Part shown: positions 31,920-41,385 of the stretch, piece after piece | Layout of the letters: each line of letters begins with the position of its first letter | Position numbering within the stretch: the stretch's first letter is position 1 | Program-made: the position numbers and the translations under genes | The notes under the pieces: model-generated | The model's input: the letters and a program-made list of their open reading frames with translations, nothing else | What the model was told of the DNA's origin: nothing | The model's database searches: none | Assembly: GCF_016862215.1 (NCBI RefSeq) | Contig: NZ_BOMN01000040.1 | Coordinates: 172,639 to 236,638 of the forward strand | Direction of reading: 5' to 3' | From: Winogradskya humida | GTDB lineage: Bacteria > Actinomycetota > Actinomycetes > Mycobacteriales > Micromonosporaceae | Length of the DNA: 64,000 nucleotides

Positions 31920-34900
31920 GTGAACTCGACGCAGGTACCTATGAGGTTCTCCGCGCCCGGCTGGGCGTGCAGGCCAAGGAGCTGGGTGAGCGTGCGGAAC
32001 AGCTGAACGCCCGCCGGACGGAGATGTTCGGCGGGCAGCAGATGCGCCAGCTCGGCTCGCAGCGGGTGCGCACGGAGAACAACTGCGTGCCGCGCGACAT
32101 CGTGCAGGTCGGCGGCGCGATGCTGTTCGGCTACAACGTCTTCATCGGGCTGCGCTCGGAGACGTCGGTGGCGGACGTGTTCGCCGTGCACGCGTTCACC
32201 CAGGACGGTGGCTTCGAGGCGGCCACCGTGCCGGGGTTGCTCGACGACCCGGGTTTCCAGCGGGACTTCGCCGAGCTGTACCGCTACTACCGGGAGACGC
32301 ATCTGCTGCAGCTGCGGCGGCTCGACTCGCTGCTGCTGGCCGTCTTCCAGACCGGTGCGCGCGCCGACGACCTCAAGGTGCTGCGGTGGCGGCTGGGCGC
32401 GGACGGGTCGGTGACGTACGTCGACAACCGCGGCGAACGGGATCACGTCTTCCCGCCTTCGCACGACTTCGAGTGGACGCTGACCACCCGTGACCAGCAC
32501 GTGCTCGGGCGGCACCCGCACGTGTCCATCGACGACGAGGTGTTCGTCGAGACGGTCGGCGGCACGCTCACCGTCAAGGTGGAGAACAACACCGAGGACG
32601 GCGAGGGCATCTTCTCCGAGCCGGTGGACGAGCCGCTGCAGAGCCTCGCTGACGGGGAGATCGCGTACGCCCGGGTCGGTCCGCTGATTCTGCTGCGCAT
32701 CCTGCCGTACAAGGAAACCGTGCACCGGTACCTGGTCTTCAACACCCGGACCCGGGACGTACGCCGGCTCGACGGCATCGGGCAGGCGTGCCAGCGGCTC
32801 CCCGAGGACCAGGGCATCATCTTCCCGGGCGGCTACTACCTGGCCACGGGTCTGGCGAAGACGTTCGACGCGGAGACCGCCGAGCTGGAGTTCGAGCGGG
32901 TGGTGCGCTCGGTCAACGGCGAGGACACGCTCTACGTGTTCCACGCGCGGGCCGCCGGGCGTTACCTGCTGCTGCCGTACAACGTGATCCGTAAAGAGGT
33001 CGCGACCCCGATCACGTGCCACGGGTATTCGCTGTTCGACGACGGGACGCTGATCGCGTTCCGGGCGATGGACGAGCCGGCGCGGGTGCACCCGATGCAG
33101 GTGTGGCAGACGCCGTACGTCTCGGACACGTACGCCGCGGCGCAGGAGATCGGCACCGGCCCGCTGGAACGCATCGGCAACGCCGACCTGGTCCGGGGCA
33201 TCGCGGATGCGCTGTCGGTGGCCCGCATGGTCGACGACATGAGCCCCTCCGGCCCGGTCTTCGAGGCGATCATCGCGGCCGCGAACCGGCTGTTCGACCA
33301 CTACCACTGGCTCGCCGACCCCGAGCTGGGCGATCTCGCCGCCCCGGTGACCGAGCTGCGGACCACCGCCGAGCAGGTGCTCGACGAGTTCGAGTCGGTG
33401 CAGGAGCTGACGGCGCAGGCGGCTACCGCGGTCGACGAGGCGGAGGCCTCCACCAGGACACTGGTCCGGCTGTCGCGCAGCGAGGTGCCCGCGACCACGG
33501 ACGGGTGGGTACGGCAGCTCGCTACGCTGCGTACGGCCCAGGGCCACACGGTCACCCTCCGCGAACTGCGCTACGTCGACACCGACCGGCTCGACCGCCT
33601 CGGCGCGGAGCTCGAGTCCGAGGTGGACGCCGCAGCACGTCGTGCCGTGGAGTTCCTGCAGCGCGAGGACGCCTTCGCCGGCTATCAGGATTCGGTCGAG
33701 CAGCTCGTCACCGCCGCGGCCGGCATCAAGACGGTCGCCGAGGCGGAACCCGTCGCCGCGAAGCTCGGTGAGCAGGCCGACGGCCTCCAGGTCGTCACCG
33801 AGGTGGTCGGCGGTCTCGACATCGCCGACGCGACCGTCCGGGTCGGCATTCTGGAACGCATCGGCGAAGTGCTCGGCGGCGTCAACCGGGCCCGCGCGAC
33901 CCTCGACGCCCGCCGCCGCGACCTCGCCGCCGTCGAGGGCCGGGCCGCGTTCGCCGCCGAGTTCGCGCTGCTCACCCAGTCGGTGACGGCCGGGCTGGCC
34001 GCCGCGGACACCCCCGAGCACGGCGACGAACAGTCCGCCAAGCTGATGTTGCAGGTCGAGGCGCTGGAGTCCCGGTTCGGGGACTTCGACGACTTCGCGG
34101 ACCAGCTCGCCGCGAAACGCTCGGAGATCTACGAGGCATTCGCCGGACGGCGCCAGCAGTTGCTGGACGACCGGTCACGCCGGGCCGACCGGCTGTTCTC
34201 GTCGGCGCAGCGCACGTTGACCAGCGTGCAGCGCCGGGCCGCGGGTCTGACCACCGTGGACGAGGTCAACACGTACTTCGCCACGGACCAGATGGTCGCG
34301 AAGCTGCGGTCGGTGGCTGCTGAGCTGCGTACCCTCGGCGATTCTGTGCGTGCCGAGGAGCTGGACGGGCGGGTCAAGGCCGCGCGGCAGGAGGCCGGCC
34401 GGTCCCTGCGCGACCGGCTCGACCTGTTCTCCGACGGGGGCGCCACGATCCGCCTCGGGCGGCACTCGTTCGCGGTGAACACCCAGGCCATCGATCTGAC
34501 CGTGGTGCCGAACGGCGACGAGCTGGCGTTCACGGTCACCGGCACCGACTACCGCGCGCCGGTCACCGATCCGGCGTTCGCCGCCACGCAGGATTTCTGG
34601 ACGCAGTCGCTGATCTCCGAGGACCGCCACGTCTATCGGGGTGCGCATCTGGCTGCCGCGATCTTCGCCGCGGACCCCGCGGGAACGGCCACGGCCCTGG
34701 CCGACGGGTCGCTGCGGGACGTGGTGCGGCGTGGTGCCGAGGCACGCTTCGACGAGGGGTACGAGCGGGGCGTACACGACAGCGACGCGACCCTGATCCT
34801 CGGCGCGCTGATCCGCTTGCACGCCGCGGCCGGGCTCCTGCGTTACGAACCCCAGGTCCGTGCCGCAGCGCAGCTGTTCTGGGCCGGCACCACGCCGGAA

Positions 34901-36736
34901 CAGCAGGCGTTGTGGACGTTGCGGGCCTCGTCGCTGGTCCGGGCGCGGGACATGTTCGGCTCCGCGGGCAGTGCCATGGACGAGTTGCGGGCGGAACTAG
35001 ATCTTGCGGCGGGTACGGACGTCGGCGAATACCTCATCGAGGAGCTCGCCACCGCGCCGGCGGGGTTCGTGACCAGTGCGGGCGCCCGCCGGTTCCTCGA
35101 CCGGTTCCACCGTGCGCTCAGTGCCGGTGACCGCAGTTTCGCCGATGATCTGCGCGCCCTGGAGCACGATCCCGCGGCTCGACGCCAGCTCGTCTCGGCG
35201 TGGCTGGAGGCGTTCCGGGCGGCTCAGCCGGACAGCGGCTCGCAGCACGATCAGGTCGAGGCGGTCGCCATCGAGCTGACCGGCGCGACGCTGACCCGTT
35301 ACGACTCGGCGGCGGCGCTCACCGAGACCGTCGAGGGGTTGCTCGGGGTGCACCCGGGCATCACGGACGGGCGGTTCACGCTGCGGCTGGACGAGTTCCT
35401 GGTGCGGACCAGGAGGTTCCGGGAACAGCGCATTCCTGCGTACCGTGAATATCAGCGGAAGCGGACCGCCGTGGCCGCGGCAGAACGGGACCGGTTGCGG
35501 CTCGACGAGTACAAGGCCGGCGTGATGAGCGCGTTCGTCCGCAACCGGTTGCTCGACGAGGTCTATCTACCGCTGATCGGCGACAACCTGGCCCGGCAGC
35601 TCGGCGCGGCCGGTGACAGCAAACGCACCGACCAGTCCGGCCTGCTGCTGCTGATCTCACCGCCCGGTTACGGCAAGACCACCCTGATGGAGTACGTCGC
35701 CAACCGGCTCGGCGTGGTCTTCGTGAAGGTGAACGGGCCGGCACTGGGGCACGCGGTCACCTCGCTCGACCCCGCGGACGCACCCGACGCGACCGCGCGC
35801 CAGGAGGTCGAGAAGATCTCGTTCGCCCTGGAGATGGGCAACAACGTCCTGCTCTACCTGGACGACATCCAGCACACCTCACCGGAGCTGCTGCAGAAGT
35901 TCATCTCGCTCTGCGACGCCCAGCGCCGGATGGAGGGCGTCTGGAACGGGAAGACGCGGACGTACGACCTGCGCGGCAAGCGGTTCGCCGTCTGCATGGC
36001 GGGCAACCCGTACACCGAGAGCGGGCAGCGGTTCCGGATCCCGGACATGCTCGCCAACCGGGCCGACGTGTGGAACCTGGGCGACGTGCTCTCCGGGCGC
36101 GAGGACGCGTTCGAGATGTCCTACCTGGAGAACGCCCTGACCTCGAACGCCGTGCTGGCGCCGCTCGCCGCGCGGGACCGGGCGGACCTGACGCTGCTGG
36201 TGCGGCTCGCGGAGGGCGACGACTCGGTGCGGCCCGACCGGCTGAGCTACGCGTATTCCGCCACGGAGCTGGAGCAGGTGCTGTCGGTGCTGCGCAAGAT
36301 GCGGCGGGTGCAACGGACGGTGTTGCGCAACAACCAGGCGTACATCGCGTCGGCGGGACAGACGGACTCGTCGCGTGTCGAACCGCCGTTCAAGCTGCAG
36401 GGCTCCTACCGCAACATGAACAAGATCGCCGAGCGGATCGTGCCGGCCCTGAACGACGCCGAGCTGGAGTCGATCATCGACGACCACTACGTCGGTGAGG
36501 CGCAGACGCTGACCACGGGAGCCGAGGCGAACCTGCTCAAGCTCGCGGAGCTGCGTGGCCGCCTCACCCCGGAGCAGGCAGAGCGGTGGGCCGAGGTCAA
36601 GGCGGGCTTCCTGCGCGAGCAGTCGCTGGGCGGAGCCGGCGACGACCCGCTCAACCGGGCTGTCGGCGCGGTGGGCCTGCTCGCCGACAAGGTCAGCGCC
36701 GTGGAAAGAGCGATCCTAGTCCTGCGACCGCAGTAG
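31916..36736 (+). CDS. Giant DUF3686-type ATPase (annotated elsewhere as DNA repair ATPase)
   Basis: The 1606-aa cytoplasmic protein has an N-terminal DUF3686-type region (about residues 30-480, with beta-rich repeats such as FGYNVFIGLRSETSVADVF), a central helical and coiled-coil part (about 480-870), and a C-terminal AAA+ domain. Walker A is PPGYGKTT (1249-1256, K1254), Walker B is LLYLDDIQ (D1316, D1317), and CMAGNPYTESGQRF is the sensor segment, as in MoxR-like ATPases. The family label DNA repair ATPase rests on weak similarity. The GTG start is coupled to the flotillin stop. Membrane-linked remodelling is inferred. Confidence 0.88.
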   Translation: MSELDAGTYEVLRARLGVQAKELGERAEQLNARRTEMFGGQQMRQLGSQRVRTENNCVPRDIVQVGGAMLFGYNVFIGLRSETSVADVFAVHAFTQDGGFEAATVPGLLDDPGFQRDFAELYRYYRETHLLQLRRLDSLLLAVFQTGARADDLKVLRWRLGADGSVTYVDNRGERDHVFPPSHDFEWTLTTRDQHVLGRHPHVSIDDEVFVETVGGTLTVKVENNTEDGEGIFSEPVDEPLQSLADGEIAYARVGPLILLRILPYKETVHRYLVFNTRTRDVRRLDGIGQACQRLPEDQGIIFPGGYYLATGLAKTFDAETAELEFERVVRSVNGEDTLYVFHARAAGRYLLLPYNVIRKEVATPITCHGYSLFDDGTLIAFRAMDEPARVHPMQVWQTPYVSDTYAAAQEIGTGPLERIGNADLVRGIADALSVARMVDDMSPSGPVFEAIIAAANRLFDHYHWLADPELGDLAAPVTELRTTAEQVLDEFESVQELTAQAATAVDEAEASTRTLVRLSRSEVPATTDGWVRQLATLRTAQGHTVTLRELRYVDTDRLDRLGAELESEVDAAARRAVEFLQREDAFAGYQDSVEQLVTAAAGIKTVAEAEPVAAKLGEQADGLQVVTEVVGGLDIADATVRVGILERIGEVLGGVNRARATLDARRRDLAAVEGRAAFAAEFALLTQSVTAGLAAADTPEHGDEQSAKLMLQVEALESRFGDFDDFADQLAAKRSEIYEAFAGRRQQLLDDRSRRADRLFSSAQRTLTSVQRRAAGLTTVDEVNTYFATDQMVAKLRSVAAELRTLGDSVRAEELDGRVKAARQEAGRSLRDRLDLFSDGGATIRLGRHSFAVNTQAIDLTVVPNGDELAFTVTGTDYRAPVTDPAFAATQDFWTQSLISEDRHVYRGAHLAAAIFAADPAGTATALADGSLRDVVRRGAEARFDEGYERGVHDSDATLILGALIRLHAAAGLLRYEPQVRAAAQLFWAGTTPEQQALWTLRASSLVRARDMFGSAGSAMDELRAELDLAAGTDVGEYLIEELATAPAGFVTSAGARRFLDRFHRALSAGDRSFADDLRALEHDPAARRQLVSAWLEAFRAAQPDSGSQHDQVEAVAIELTGATLTRYDSAAALTETVEGLLGVHPGITDGRFTLRLDEFLVRTRRFREQRIPAYREYQRKRTAVAAAERDRLRLDEYKAGVMSAFVRNRLLDEVYLPLIGDNLARQLGAAGDSKRTDQSGLLLLISPPGYGKTTLMEYVANRLGVVFVKVNGPALGHAVTSLDPADAPDATARQEVEKISFALEMGNNVLLYLDDIQHTSPELLQKFISLCDAQRRMEGVWNGKTRTYDLRGKRFAVCMAGNPYTESGQRFRIPDMLANRADVWNLGDVLSGREDAFEMSYLENALTSNAVLAPLAARDRADLTLLVRLAEGDDSVRPDRLSYAYSATELEQVLSVLRKMRRVQRTVLRNNQAYIASAGQTDSSRVEPPFKLQGSYRNMNKIAERIVPALNDAELESIIDDHYVGEAQTLTTGAEANLLKLAELRGRLTPEQAERWAEVKAGFLREQSLGGAGDDPLNRAVGAVGLLADKVSAVERAILVLRPQ

Positions 36737-37222
36737 GGAGGGGTCCGCGCGGAGCAGTGCGGCGAGCCGCTTCGCCGCCTGCTCGGTCTCCTGCTCGTCG
36801 ACGTGCAACGGGATGGGCTCGGGCAGTGGCGGTAGGAAGCCGCGCTGCTCCTCCTGCGGGGGCACGTCCGGTGGCGGGGCGGCCGCGAAGGGATGCGGCT
36901 GCGGATAGGGCTCCTCCACCAGGTCGGCGTCGATGACGTCGTCCTGGTGGCCCGGCTCCGGACCACGCTGCACCACGGTGTTGTCCGCGCTGACCTGGAC
37001 TATGCCGCCCTCGACCGCGAAGTGCAGCAGGAGCGGATCGCCCGATCCCTCGACGCCGACGGTCACGGCCAGCTCGGGGTTGCGGCCCACCACCGCCGCG
37101 ATCGCCTCGACCAGCTCGTTCACCGCCGGTGGGGTGCTGCTTGCCGACTCGCCGTTGGCCCGCCGCCGCAACTCATCGCGGCGTGCCAGCTTGTCGAGTG
37201 CGTCGTCCAGTCCGCCTCGCAC
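36716..37222 (-). CDS. Hypothetical protein downstream of the conservon
   Basis: The 168-aa protein starts at GTG 37222. An N-terminal helical part (LDDALDKLARRDELRRRANGES), a compact domain (AAVVGRNPELAVTVGVEGSGDPLLLHFAVEGGIVQVS) and a Pro-rich C-terminus with LPPLPEPIPLHVDEQETE follow each other. I do not recognise the family. It overlaps the end of the giant ATPase gene by 21 bp in convergent orientation, and lies 93 bp after the GTPase gene, so it may be the last gene of the conservon operon. Confidence 0.65.
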   Translation of the reverse strand: MRGGLDDALDKLARRDELRRRANGESASSTPPAVNELVEAIAAVVGRNPELAVTVGVEGSGDPLLLHFAVEGGIVQVSADNTVVQRGPEPGHQDDVIDADLVEEPYPQPHPFAAAPPPDVPPQEEQRGFLPPLPEPIPLHVDEQETEQAAKRLAALLRADPSLLRSQD

Positions 37223-37315
37223 GACACCGTCCCTCCGTTACCCGCAGTGGCCGGTACAACTGTGCCCGCTCGCGGGTCAGATTGGAAACCGGTACTACGC
37301 GACTCGGCGCAAACC

Positions 37316-37942
37316 TTACTGCCGCATCCGCAATGCTTTGTTGAGGGCCTGATCCAGAACGACGAGCAGGGCGTCGCGTACGGAACCACGGAACCGGGCA
37401 TCGAACTGCACTACAGGTACTTCGTCACGCACAGTGAGCGCCCAGCGAACCTCGTCCAGGTTGTAGCCGAGCTGCCCGTTGAAGGTGTTCACACCGACCA
37501 CGAAGGGAAGCCCAGCACGCTCGAAATAGTCCACTGCGGGATAACAGTCATCAATCCTGGACGTATCGACCACTACCAGGGCGCCGAGGGCTCCACGCAC
37601 GAGGTCGTCCCACATGAACGAGAAGCGCGACTGGCCCGGCGTACCGAAGAGGTAGAGCTTGAGGGTCTGGTCGATGGTGACGCAGCCGAAGTCCATGGCG
37701 ATCGTGGTGGTGGTCTTGGCGCTCGCCTGCCCCGGGTCGTCGACGCCGACGGACTCCATCGTCATCTCGGCCTCGGTGGTCAGCGGCGAGATCTCGGAGA
37801 TGGCACCGACCGTGGTCGTCTTGCCGACGCCGAAGCCCCCGGCCACGATGATCTTGACCGGCACCGGGGCTTTGCGCCGCGGCGGTTCCGGCACACGCGC
37901 GCTGCCTACGACGCGGCTGTCAGAGTATGGATCGAAGGCCAC
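37316..37942 (-). CDS. Conservon small GTPase (CvnD-like)
   Basis: The 208-aa protein carries a P-loop (GGFGVGKTT, residues 35-43), a switch-like stretch, and YLFGTPGQSRF in the G3 position, as in the MglA-like actinobacterial GTPases of conservons. The NKxD motif is replaced by VNTFNG, which is usual here. It starts at GTG 37942 inside the end of the DUF742 gene (23-bp overlap). In Streptomyces conservons this GTPase works with the roadblock and DUF742 proteins at the membrane kinase, a module likened to eukaryotic G-protein-coupled receptor signalling. Confidence 0.93.
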   Translation of the reverse strand: MAFDPYSDSRVVGSARVPEPPRRKAPVPVKIIVAGGFGVGKTTTVGAISEISPLTTEAEMTMESVGVDDPGQASAKTTTTIAMDFGCVTIDQTLKLYLFGTPGQSRFSFMWDDLVRGALGALVVVDTSRIDDCYPAVDYFERAGLPFVVGVNTFNGQLGYNLDEVRWALTVRDEVPVVQFDARFRGSVRDALLVVLDQALNKALRMRQ

Positions 37943-38348
37943 GGATCACTCGCATGATGGTGTCGGGGTCGGGGAAGTCGCTCTGCAGGACGTGCACGTC
38001 CAGATGCCCCGCTGCCCGCAGATCGCAGACGAGGATCCGGGTCACGCCGAAGTGCATCCGGAGCTGCGCCGAGATCTCCGCCAGGGAAAGCGGGTCGCGG
38101 CACAGCTGGACGATTGCCCGCTGCTCGGGGGAGAGCCGCGCGTAAAAAGCGCTCGGCAGCGCGCTGACCTGGGTCTCCAGCCCGATGTCGGGGTCGACCG
38201 CGGCCACGCGCCCCGACGTGATCACAAAGGGCCGCAGCGCGGGCGCCACTTCCTGCGGGGCCGGTGGGGCCTCTTTGCCGCGCAGGAACGGCCGGACCCC
38301 GGGAGTCGCCGGGTGTTCCGGGTCGTCGGGTCCGGCCGGATATCTCAT
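37920..38348 (-). CDS. DUF742 protein (CvnC-like)
   Basis: The 142-aa protein has the DUF742 core: PFVITSGRVAAVDPDIGLETQVSAL, then LSPEQRAIVQLCRDPLSLAEISAQLRMHFGVTRILVCDLRAAGHLDVH, a winged-helix-like arrangement, and ends MRVIRGLRSIL. The start overlaps the roadblock stop by 4 bp, and its end overlaps the GTPase start. In conservons this protein binds the kinase and GTPase. Confidence 0.93.
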   Translation of the reverse strand: MRYPAGPDDPEHPATPGVRPFLRGKEAPPAPQEVAPALRPFVITSGRVAAVDPDIGLETQVSALPSAFYARLSPEQRAIVQLCRDPLSLAEISAQLRMHFGVTRILVCDLRAAGHLDVHVLQSDFPDPDTIMRVIRGLRSIL

Positions 38349-38809
38349 TGCTGGACGGCGTTCTTCAATTCAGCGATGAGCCGCGGGCTGAGGGCGCCGC
38401 CCGCGCGGGTGGCGAAGAGGGTCATCTCGTAGGCGAGCGTGCCCAGGTTGGCGGACCGGTCGGCAACGACGCCGAGCACCGAGCCGGCACTGATCGCGGT
38501 CACCAGTAGGTAGCCGTCGGCCATGTCGATGATGACCCGGTTGAGGCTGCCGAGCTTGTACCAGCTTGCCGCGCCGCCGGCGAGGCTGGTCAGGCCGGAG
38601 ACGACAGCCGCGAGCCGCTCGGCGTTCGGGCGGTCCTTGATCGCGGACATCGCCATGAGCAGGCCGTCGGAGGAGACGGCGATCGCCTCGACCACGCCGG
38701 CGGTGCCGGACGTGAACGAGTCCAGCAGCCAGTTGAAGGTCTTGGCCTCGGCGCTGAGCTGCGACTGCGCGGTGCCGTTGCCGGTGTCGGTGGAGTAGGG
38801 GGATGTCAT
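38345..38809 (-). CDS. Roadblock/LC7 domain protein (CvnB-like)
   Basis: The 154-aa protein has the roadblock fold: AKTFNWLLDSFTSGTAGVVEAIAVSSDGLLMAMS, then the helix AERLAAVVSGLTSLAGGAA and the RVIIDMADGYLLVTAISAGSVLGVVAD strands. Roadblock proteins act as GTPase-activating or scaffold partners of MglA-type GTPases. ATG 38809 overlaps the kinase stop by 4 bp; the end overlaps the DUF742 start by 4 bp. This tight coupling is normal in conservons. Confidence 0.93.
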   Translation of the reverse strand: MTSPYSTDTGNGTAQSQLSAEAKTFNWLLDSFTSGTAGVVEAIAVSSDGLLMAMSAIKDRPNAERLAAVVSGLTSLAGGAASWYKLGSLNRVIIDMADGYLLVTAISAGSVLGVVADRSANLGTLAYEMTLFATRAGGALSPRLIAELKNAVQQ

Positions 38810-41385
38810 CGCGGTTGTCCCTCGGGTTGTGGCTGGGTTTCGCTCAGGGCTCGGGCAACGCCGTACTCGAACTGCTCCATCAACGCCCGGGCGGCGTCGG
38901 GATCGAGCGGCTGGGCCGGCGACGCCGGCGGGGTCGGGGTGCTGGGCTCGCCGACCGGCAGGGTCGCGCCCGGCACCCGTCGGGAGAGCGGGGCGTGCCC
39001 CACGGCCGGGGGCGCGGACATCTCCTGCTCGGCGACGTCCCACTGGGCCTGGGAGACGCCGGCCTCGAACGCGTCGAAGGCGGCGCGGGCGGCCAGCGCG
39101 TCGTCCGTGGTGGGGACGGTCGCATGGATCCTCGGGGCGGTCTCGGCAGGCAGTTGGTTGCCCGGGATCCGCCGGCGCAGCGGCTCGGCAACCTGGCGGG
39201 GGATCACCGGGGCCTCTTCGGGTGCGGGGCGCTGGCGGGGAATCGCCGGGGCCTCGAGTTCCGCGCGGACCTGTCCACCGGCGGGTAGCTGCGGCAGGCC
39301 GGCCGGGAAACGACCGGCGACCGGCGTGGCCTCCAGTTGCGGCCGCAGGGCGAACGCGTTCCAGGACTTCGCCACTTCGAGCGTACGGGTGGCCCGTCCC
39401 AGCATGTTCGAGTCGAACGGCAGGGCGCTGCCCGGAACCGAGCGCGCCGAACCGCCCGCGACCAGCGGCGAGAACTCGCTGTGCTGGCTCGGCACGGTCG
39501 CCTGGATCGGGCCGTGCGGCGTGACCACGGTGTCGACCCGCGGCACCAGGTGATCGGGCTGCAGGTCGAGCCAGGCCGTGATGCCACCGTCGGGGGTGTC
39601 GGCGAGGGTGACCTCCATGCCGTGGCGCCGGGCGAGCCGGCCGACCACGAAGAGGCCGAGCACCTCGGACGGGGCGAGGTCGAGGCGCTCGCGGCGGGTC
39701 AGCCGCGCGTTCTCCTCGGCGATGCGCTCCGGGGTCAGGCCGAGACCGTGGTCGACAACCGCGAGCCGGGCACCCCCGCGCAGCTCGGCGGCGGTGACCG
39801 TGACGCGGGTGTGCGGCGGCGAGAACGAGGTCGCGTTCTCCATCAGCTCCGCGAGCAGCAGGGTCAGGTCGGCCAGGACGGCCGGCACGACCACGATCTC
39901 CTCGGGCACCTCGACGTCGACGCGCGTGTAGTCCTCGATCTCGCCGAGGGCGAGCCGCACGACGTCGGAGAGCGCCAGCGGGGCCATGTGGTCGTTGGCG
40001 CCGGCCCCACCGGAGAGCACCACCAGCGAGCTGGCGTTGCGGCGAAGGCGGCTGGACATGTGGTCGAGGCGGTAGAGCTCGCCCAGCCGGTCGGTGTCGG
40101 TCTCCCGGCGCTCCAGGTTGTCGATCAGGGCGAGCTGGCGGCCGACCAGGTTCTGCGTCCGCCGCCCGACGTGCCCGAACATCTGGGCGACGTTGCGCCG
40201 GCCGAGCACCTGACGCTCCACCAGCCGGACGGCCGTGCTCTGCACGCGGTCGAAGGCGCGGGCCAGGTCGCCGATCTCGTCCCGGCCGGCCACGTCGACC
40301 GGGTCGAGCCGGATCGGGCGTACGGTCTCCGCGTCATCGTCCGCGACCCGTTCCAGCTCGGCCTCGGCGGCGCGGGCGATCCGGTCGGCCGAGGTCGTCA
40401 AGCGGCGCAACGGCTGGGCGACCGCGCGCGCCATCAGCAGCGACAGCGCGACGACCGCGAAGACGAGCAGGAGGGCACCGCCGCCGACCACACCGGCCGT
40501 ACGCAGAGCGCCGTTGCGGCTCTCGGTCACCGCGGCGTCCACGTCGGCGGCCACGCGCTTCTCCACAAAACCGCCGAGCACGATGACCGAGCGCAGCGAC
40601 GGGAACAGCGTCTGGATGTTCAGCAGCTTCACCGCGCCGGACGGGTCGGTCTGCGCCTGGGTCAGGAACTGGTTGCCGACCCGGGCACCGAACGCCGACT
40701 GGGCACCGAGGTAGAGCTTGTACTGGCTGGCGGTGAAGTACGGCTCGCCATTGGTGATGATCAGCTGGAGCTGCAGGAGCGTCGAGGAGAAGAGCCCGAC
40801 CAGCCCGGAATTCTTGGTGACCACGGCGCCGGTCAGGTGGCTGGCCGCCTGGCTGATCAGGTCGTCACTGCGCAGGGCCTGGTCGAGCGCGTAGACCTGG
40901 CGTCCGGCGGACGTGGTCAGGTCGGCGTTCGTGGAGAGGGCGAGCCCGTTGATGATCGGGGTGATCACGTCGGTGAACTCGGTGACGATCTGGTCGGGCC
41001 GGATGGTCCGGTTGATCACGTTGGCGCGGGTGCTGGTGAGCCGCGAGATGTTGTTGACCGCGCGCCGCAGCCCGGCCGGCAGCGGCTGGTCCAGGCTCTT
41101 GAGGCCCTCGATGCGGTCGGTCGCCTTGGCGCTCTGCACCACGAGCTCGGGCTGCTGGATGAGGCCGAAGAGGTAGCCGACCGAGAGCAGCCGCTCCTCC
41201 TGGAGCTCCTGCACGGCCGAGCCGACCTGGGTGGCCAACTGCACGGAGTCGGAGATGCGCTGCGCGTCGCGGCCGACCTCGATGCGGTTGACGACGATCG
41301 GCACGGCCAGGGCGACGACGCCTACCAGCGGCACGAGCATCAGCAGGACCAGTTTGCCCAGAATGCGGAGTTTACCGAAGAGCAC
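38806..41385 (-). CDS. NIT-domain sensor kinase of the conservon (CvnA-like)
   Basis: This membrane kinase is 859 aa from GTG 41385, which has GGGAG at good spacing; an ATG at 41415 is possible but has a poor site. TM1 (about 8-30) is followed by a nitrate/nitrite-sensing (NIT) type helical domain to about residue 310, TM2, a HAMP domain, and a HATPase domain (LLAELMENATSFSPPHTRV N-box, VDHGLGLTPE G1, LGLFVVGRLARRHGM G2). No classic H-box is seen, as usual for CvnA proteins. The last 270 residues are Pro/Ala-rich with repeated RRIPG or SRRVPGATLP motifs, likely for partner binding. Confidence 0.9.
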   Translation of the reverse strand: MLFGKLRILGKLVLLMLVPLVGVVALAVPIVVNRIEVGRDAQRISDSVQLATQVGSAVQELQEERLLSVGYLFGLIQQPELVVQSAKATDRIEGLKSLDQPLPAGLRRAVNNISRLTSTRANVINRTIRPDQIVTEFTDVITPIINGLALSTNADLTTSAGRQVYALDQALRSDDLISQAASHLTGAVVTKNSGLVGLFSSTLLQLQLIITNGEPYFTASQYKLYLGAQSAFGARVGNQFLTQAQTDPSGAVKLLNIQTLFPSLRSVIVLGGFVEKRVAADVDAAVTESRNGALRTAGVVGGGALLLVFAVVALSLLMARAVAQPLRRLTTSADRIARAAEAELERVADDDAETVRPIRLDPVDVAGRDEIGDLARAFDRVQSTAVRLVERQVLGRRNVAQMFGHVGRRTQNLVGRQLALIDNLERRETDTDRLGELYRLDHMSSRLRRNASSLVVLSGGAGANDHMAPLALSDVVRLALGEIEDYTRVDVEVPEEIVVVPAVLADLTLLLAELMENATSFSPPHTRVTVTAAELRGGARLAVVDHGLGLTPERIAEENARLTRRERLDLAPSEVLGLFVVGRLARRHGMEVTLADTPDGGITAWLDLQPDHLVPRVDTVVTPHGPIQATVPSQHSEFSPLVAGGSARSVPGSALPFDSNMLGRATRTLEVAKSWNAFALRPQLEATPVAGRFPAGLPQLPAGGQVRAELEAPAIPRQRPAPEEAPVIPRQVAEPLRRRIPGNQLPAETAPRIHATVPTTDDALAARAAFDAFEAGVSQAQWDVAEQEMSAPPAVGHAPLSRRVPGATLPVGEPSTPTPPASPAQPLDPDAARALMEQFEYGVARALSETQPQPEGQPR

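Noticed and set aside
30695..34021. 1108-codon minus-strand frame opposite the flotillin and ATPase genes
   Set aside because: Long antisense frames are expected in high-GC coding DNA; the sequence is low-complexity Arg/Ser/Ala-rich and crosses two real genes.
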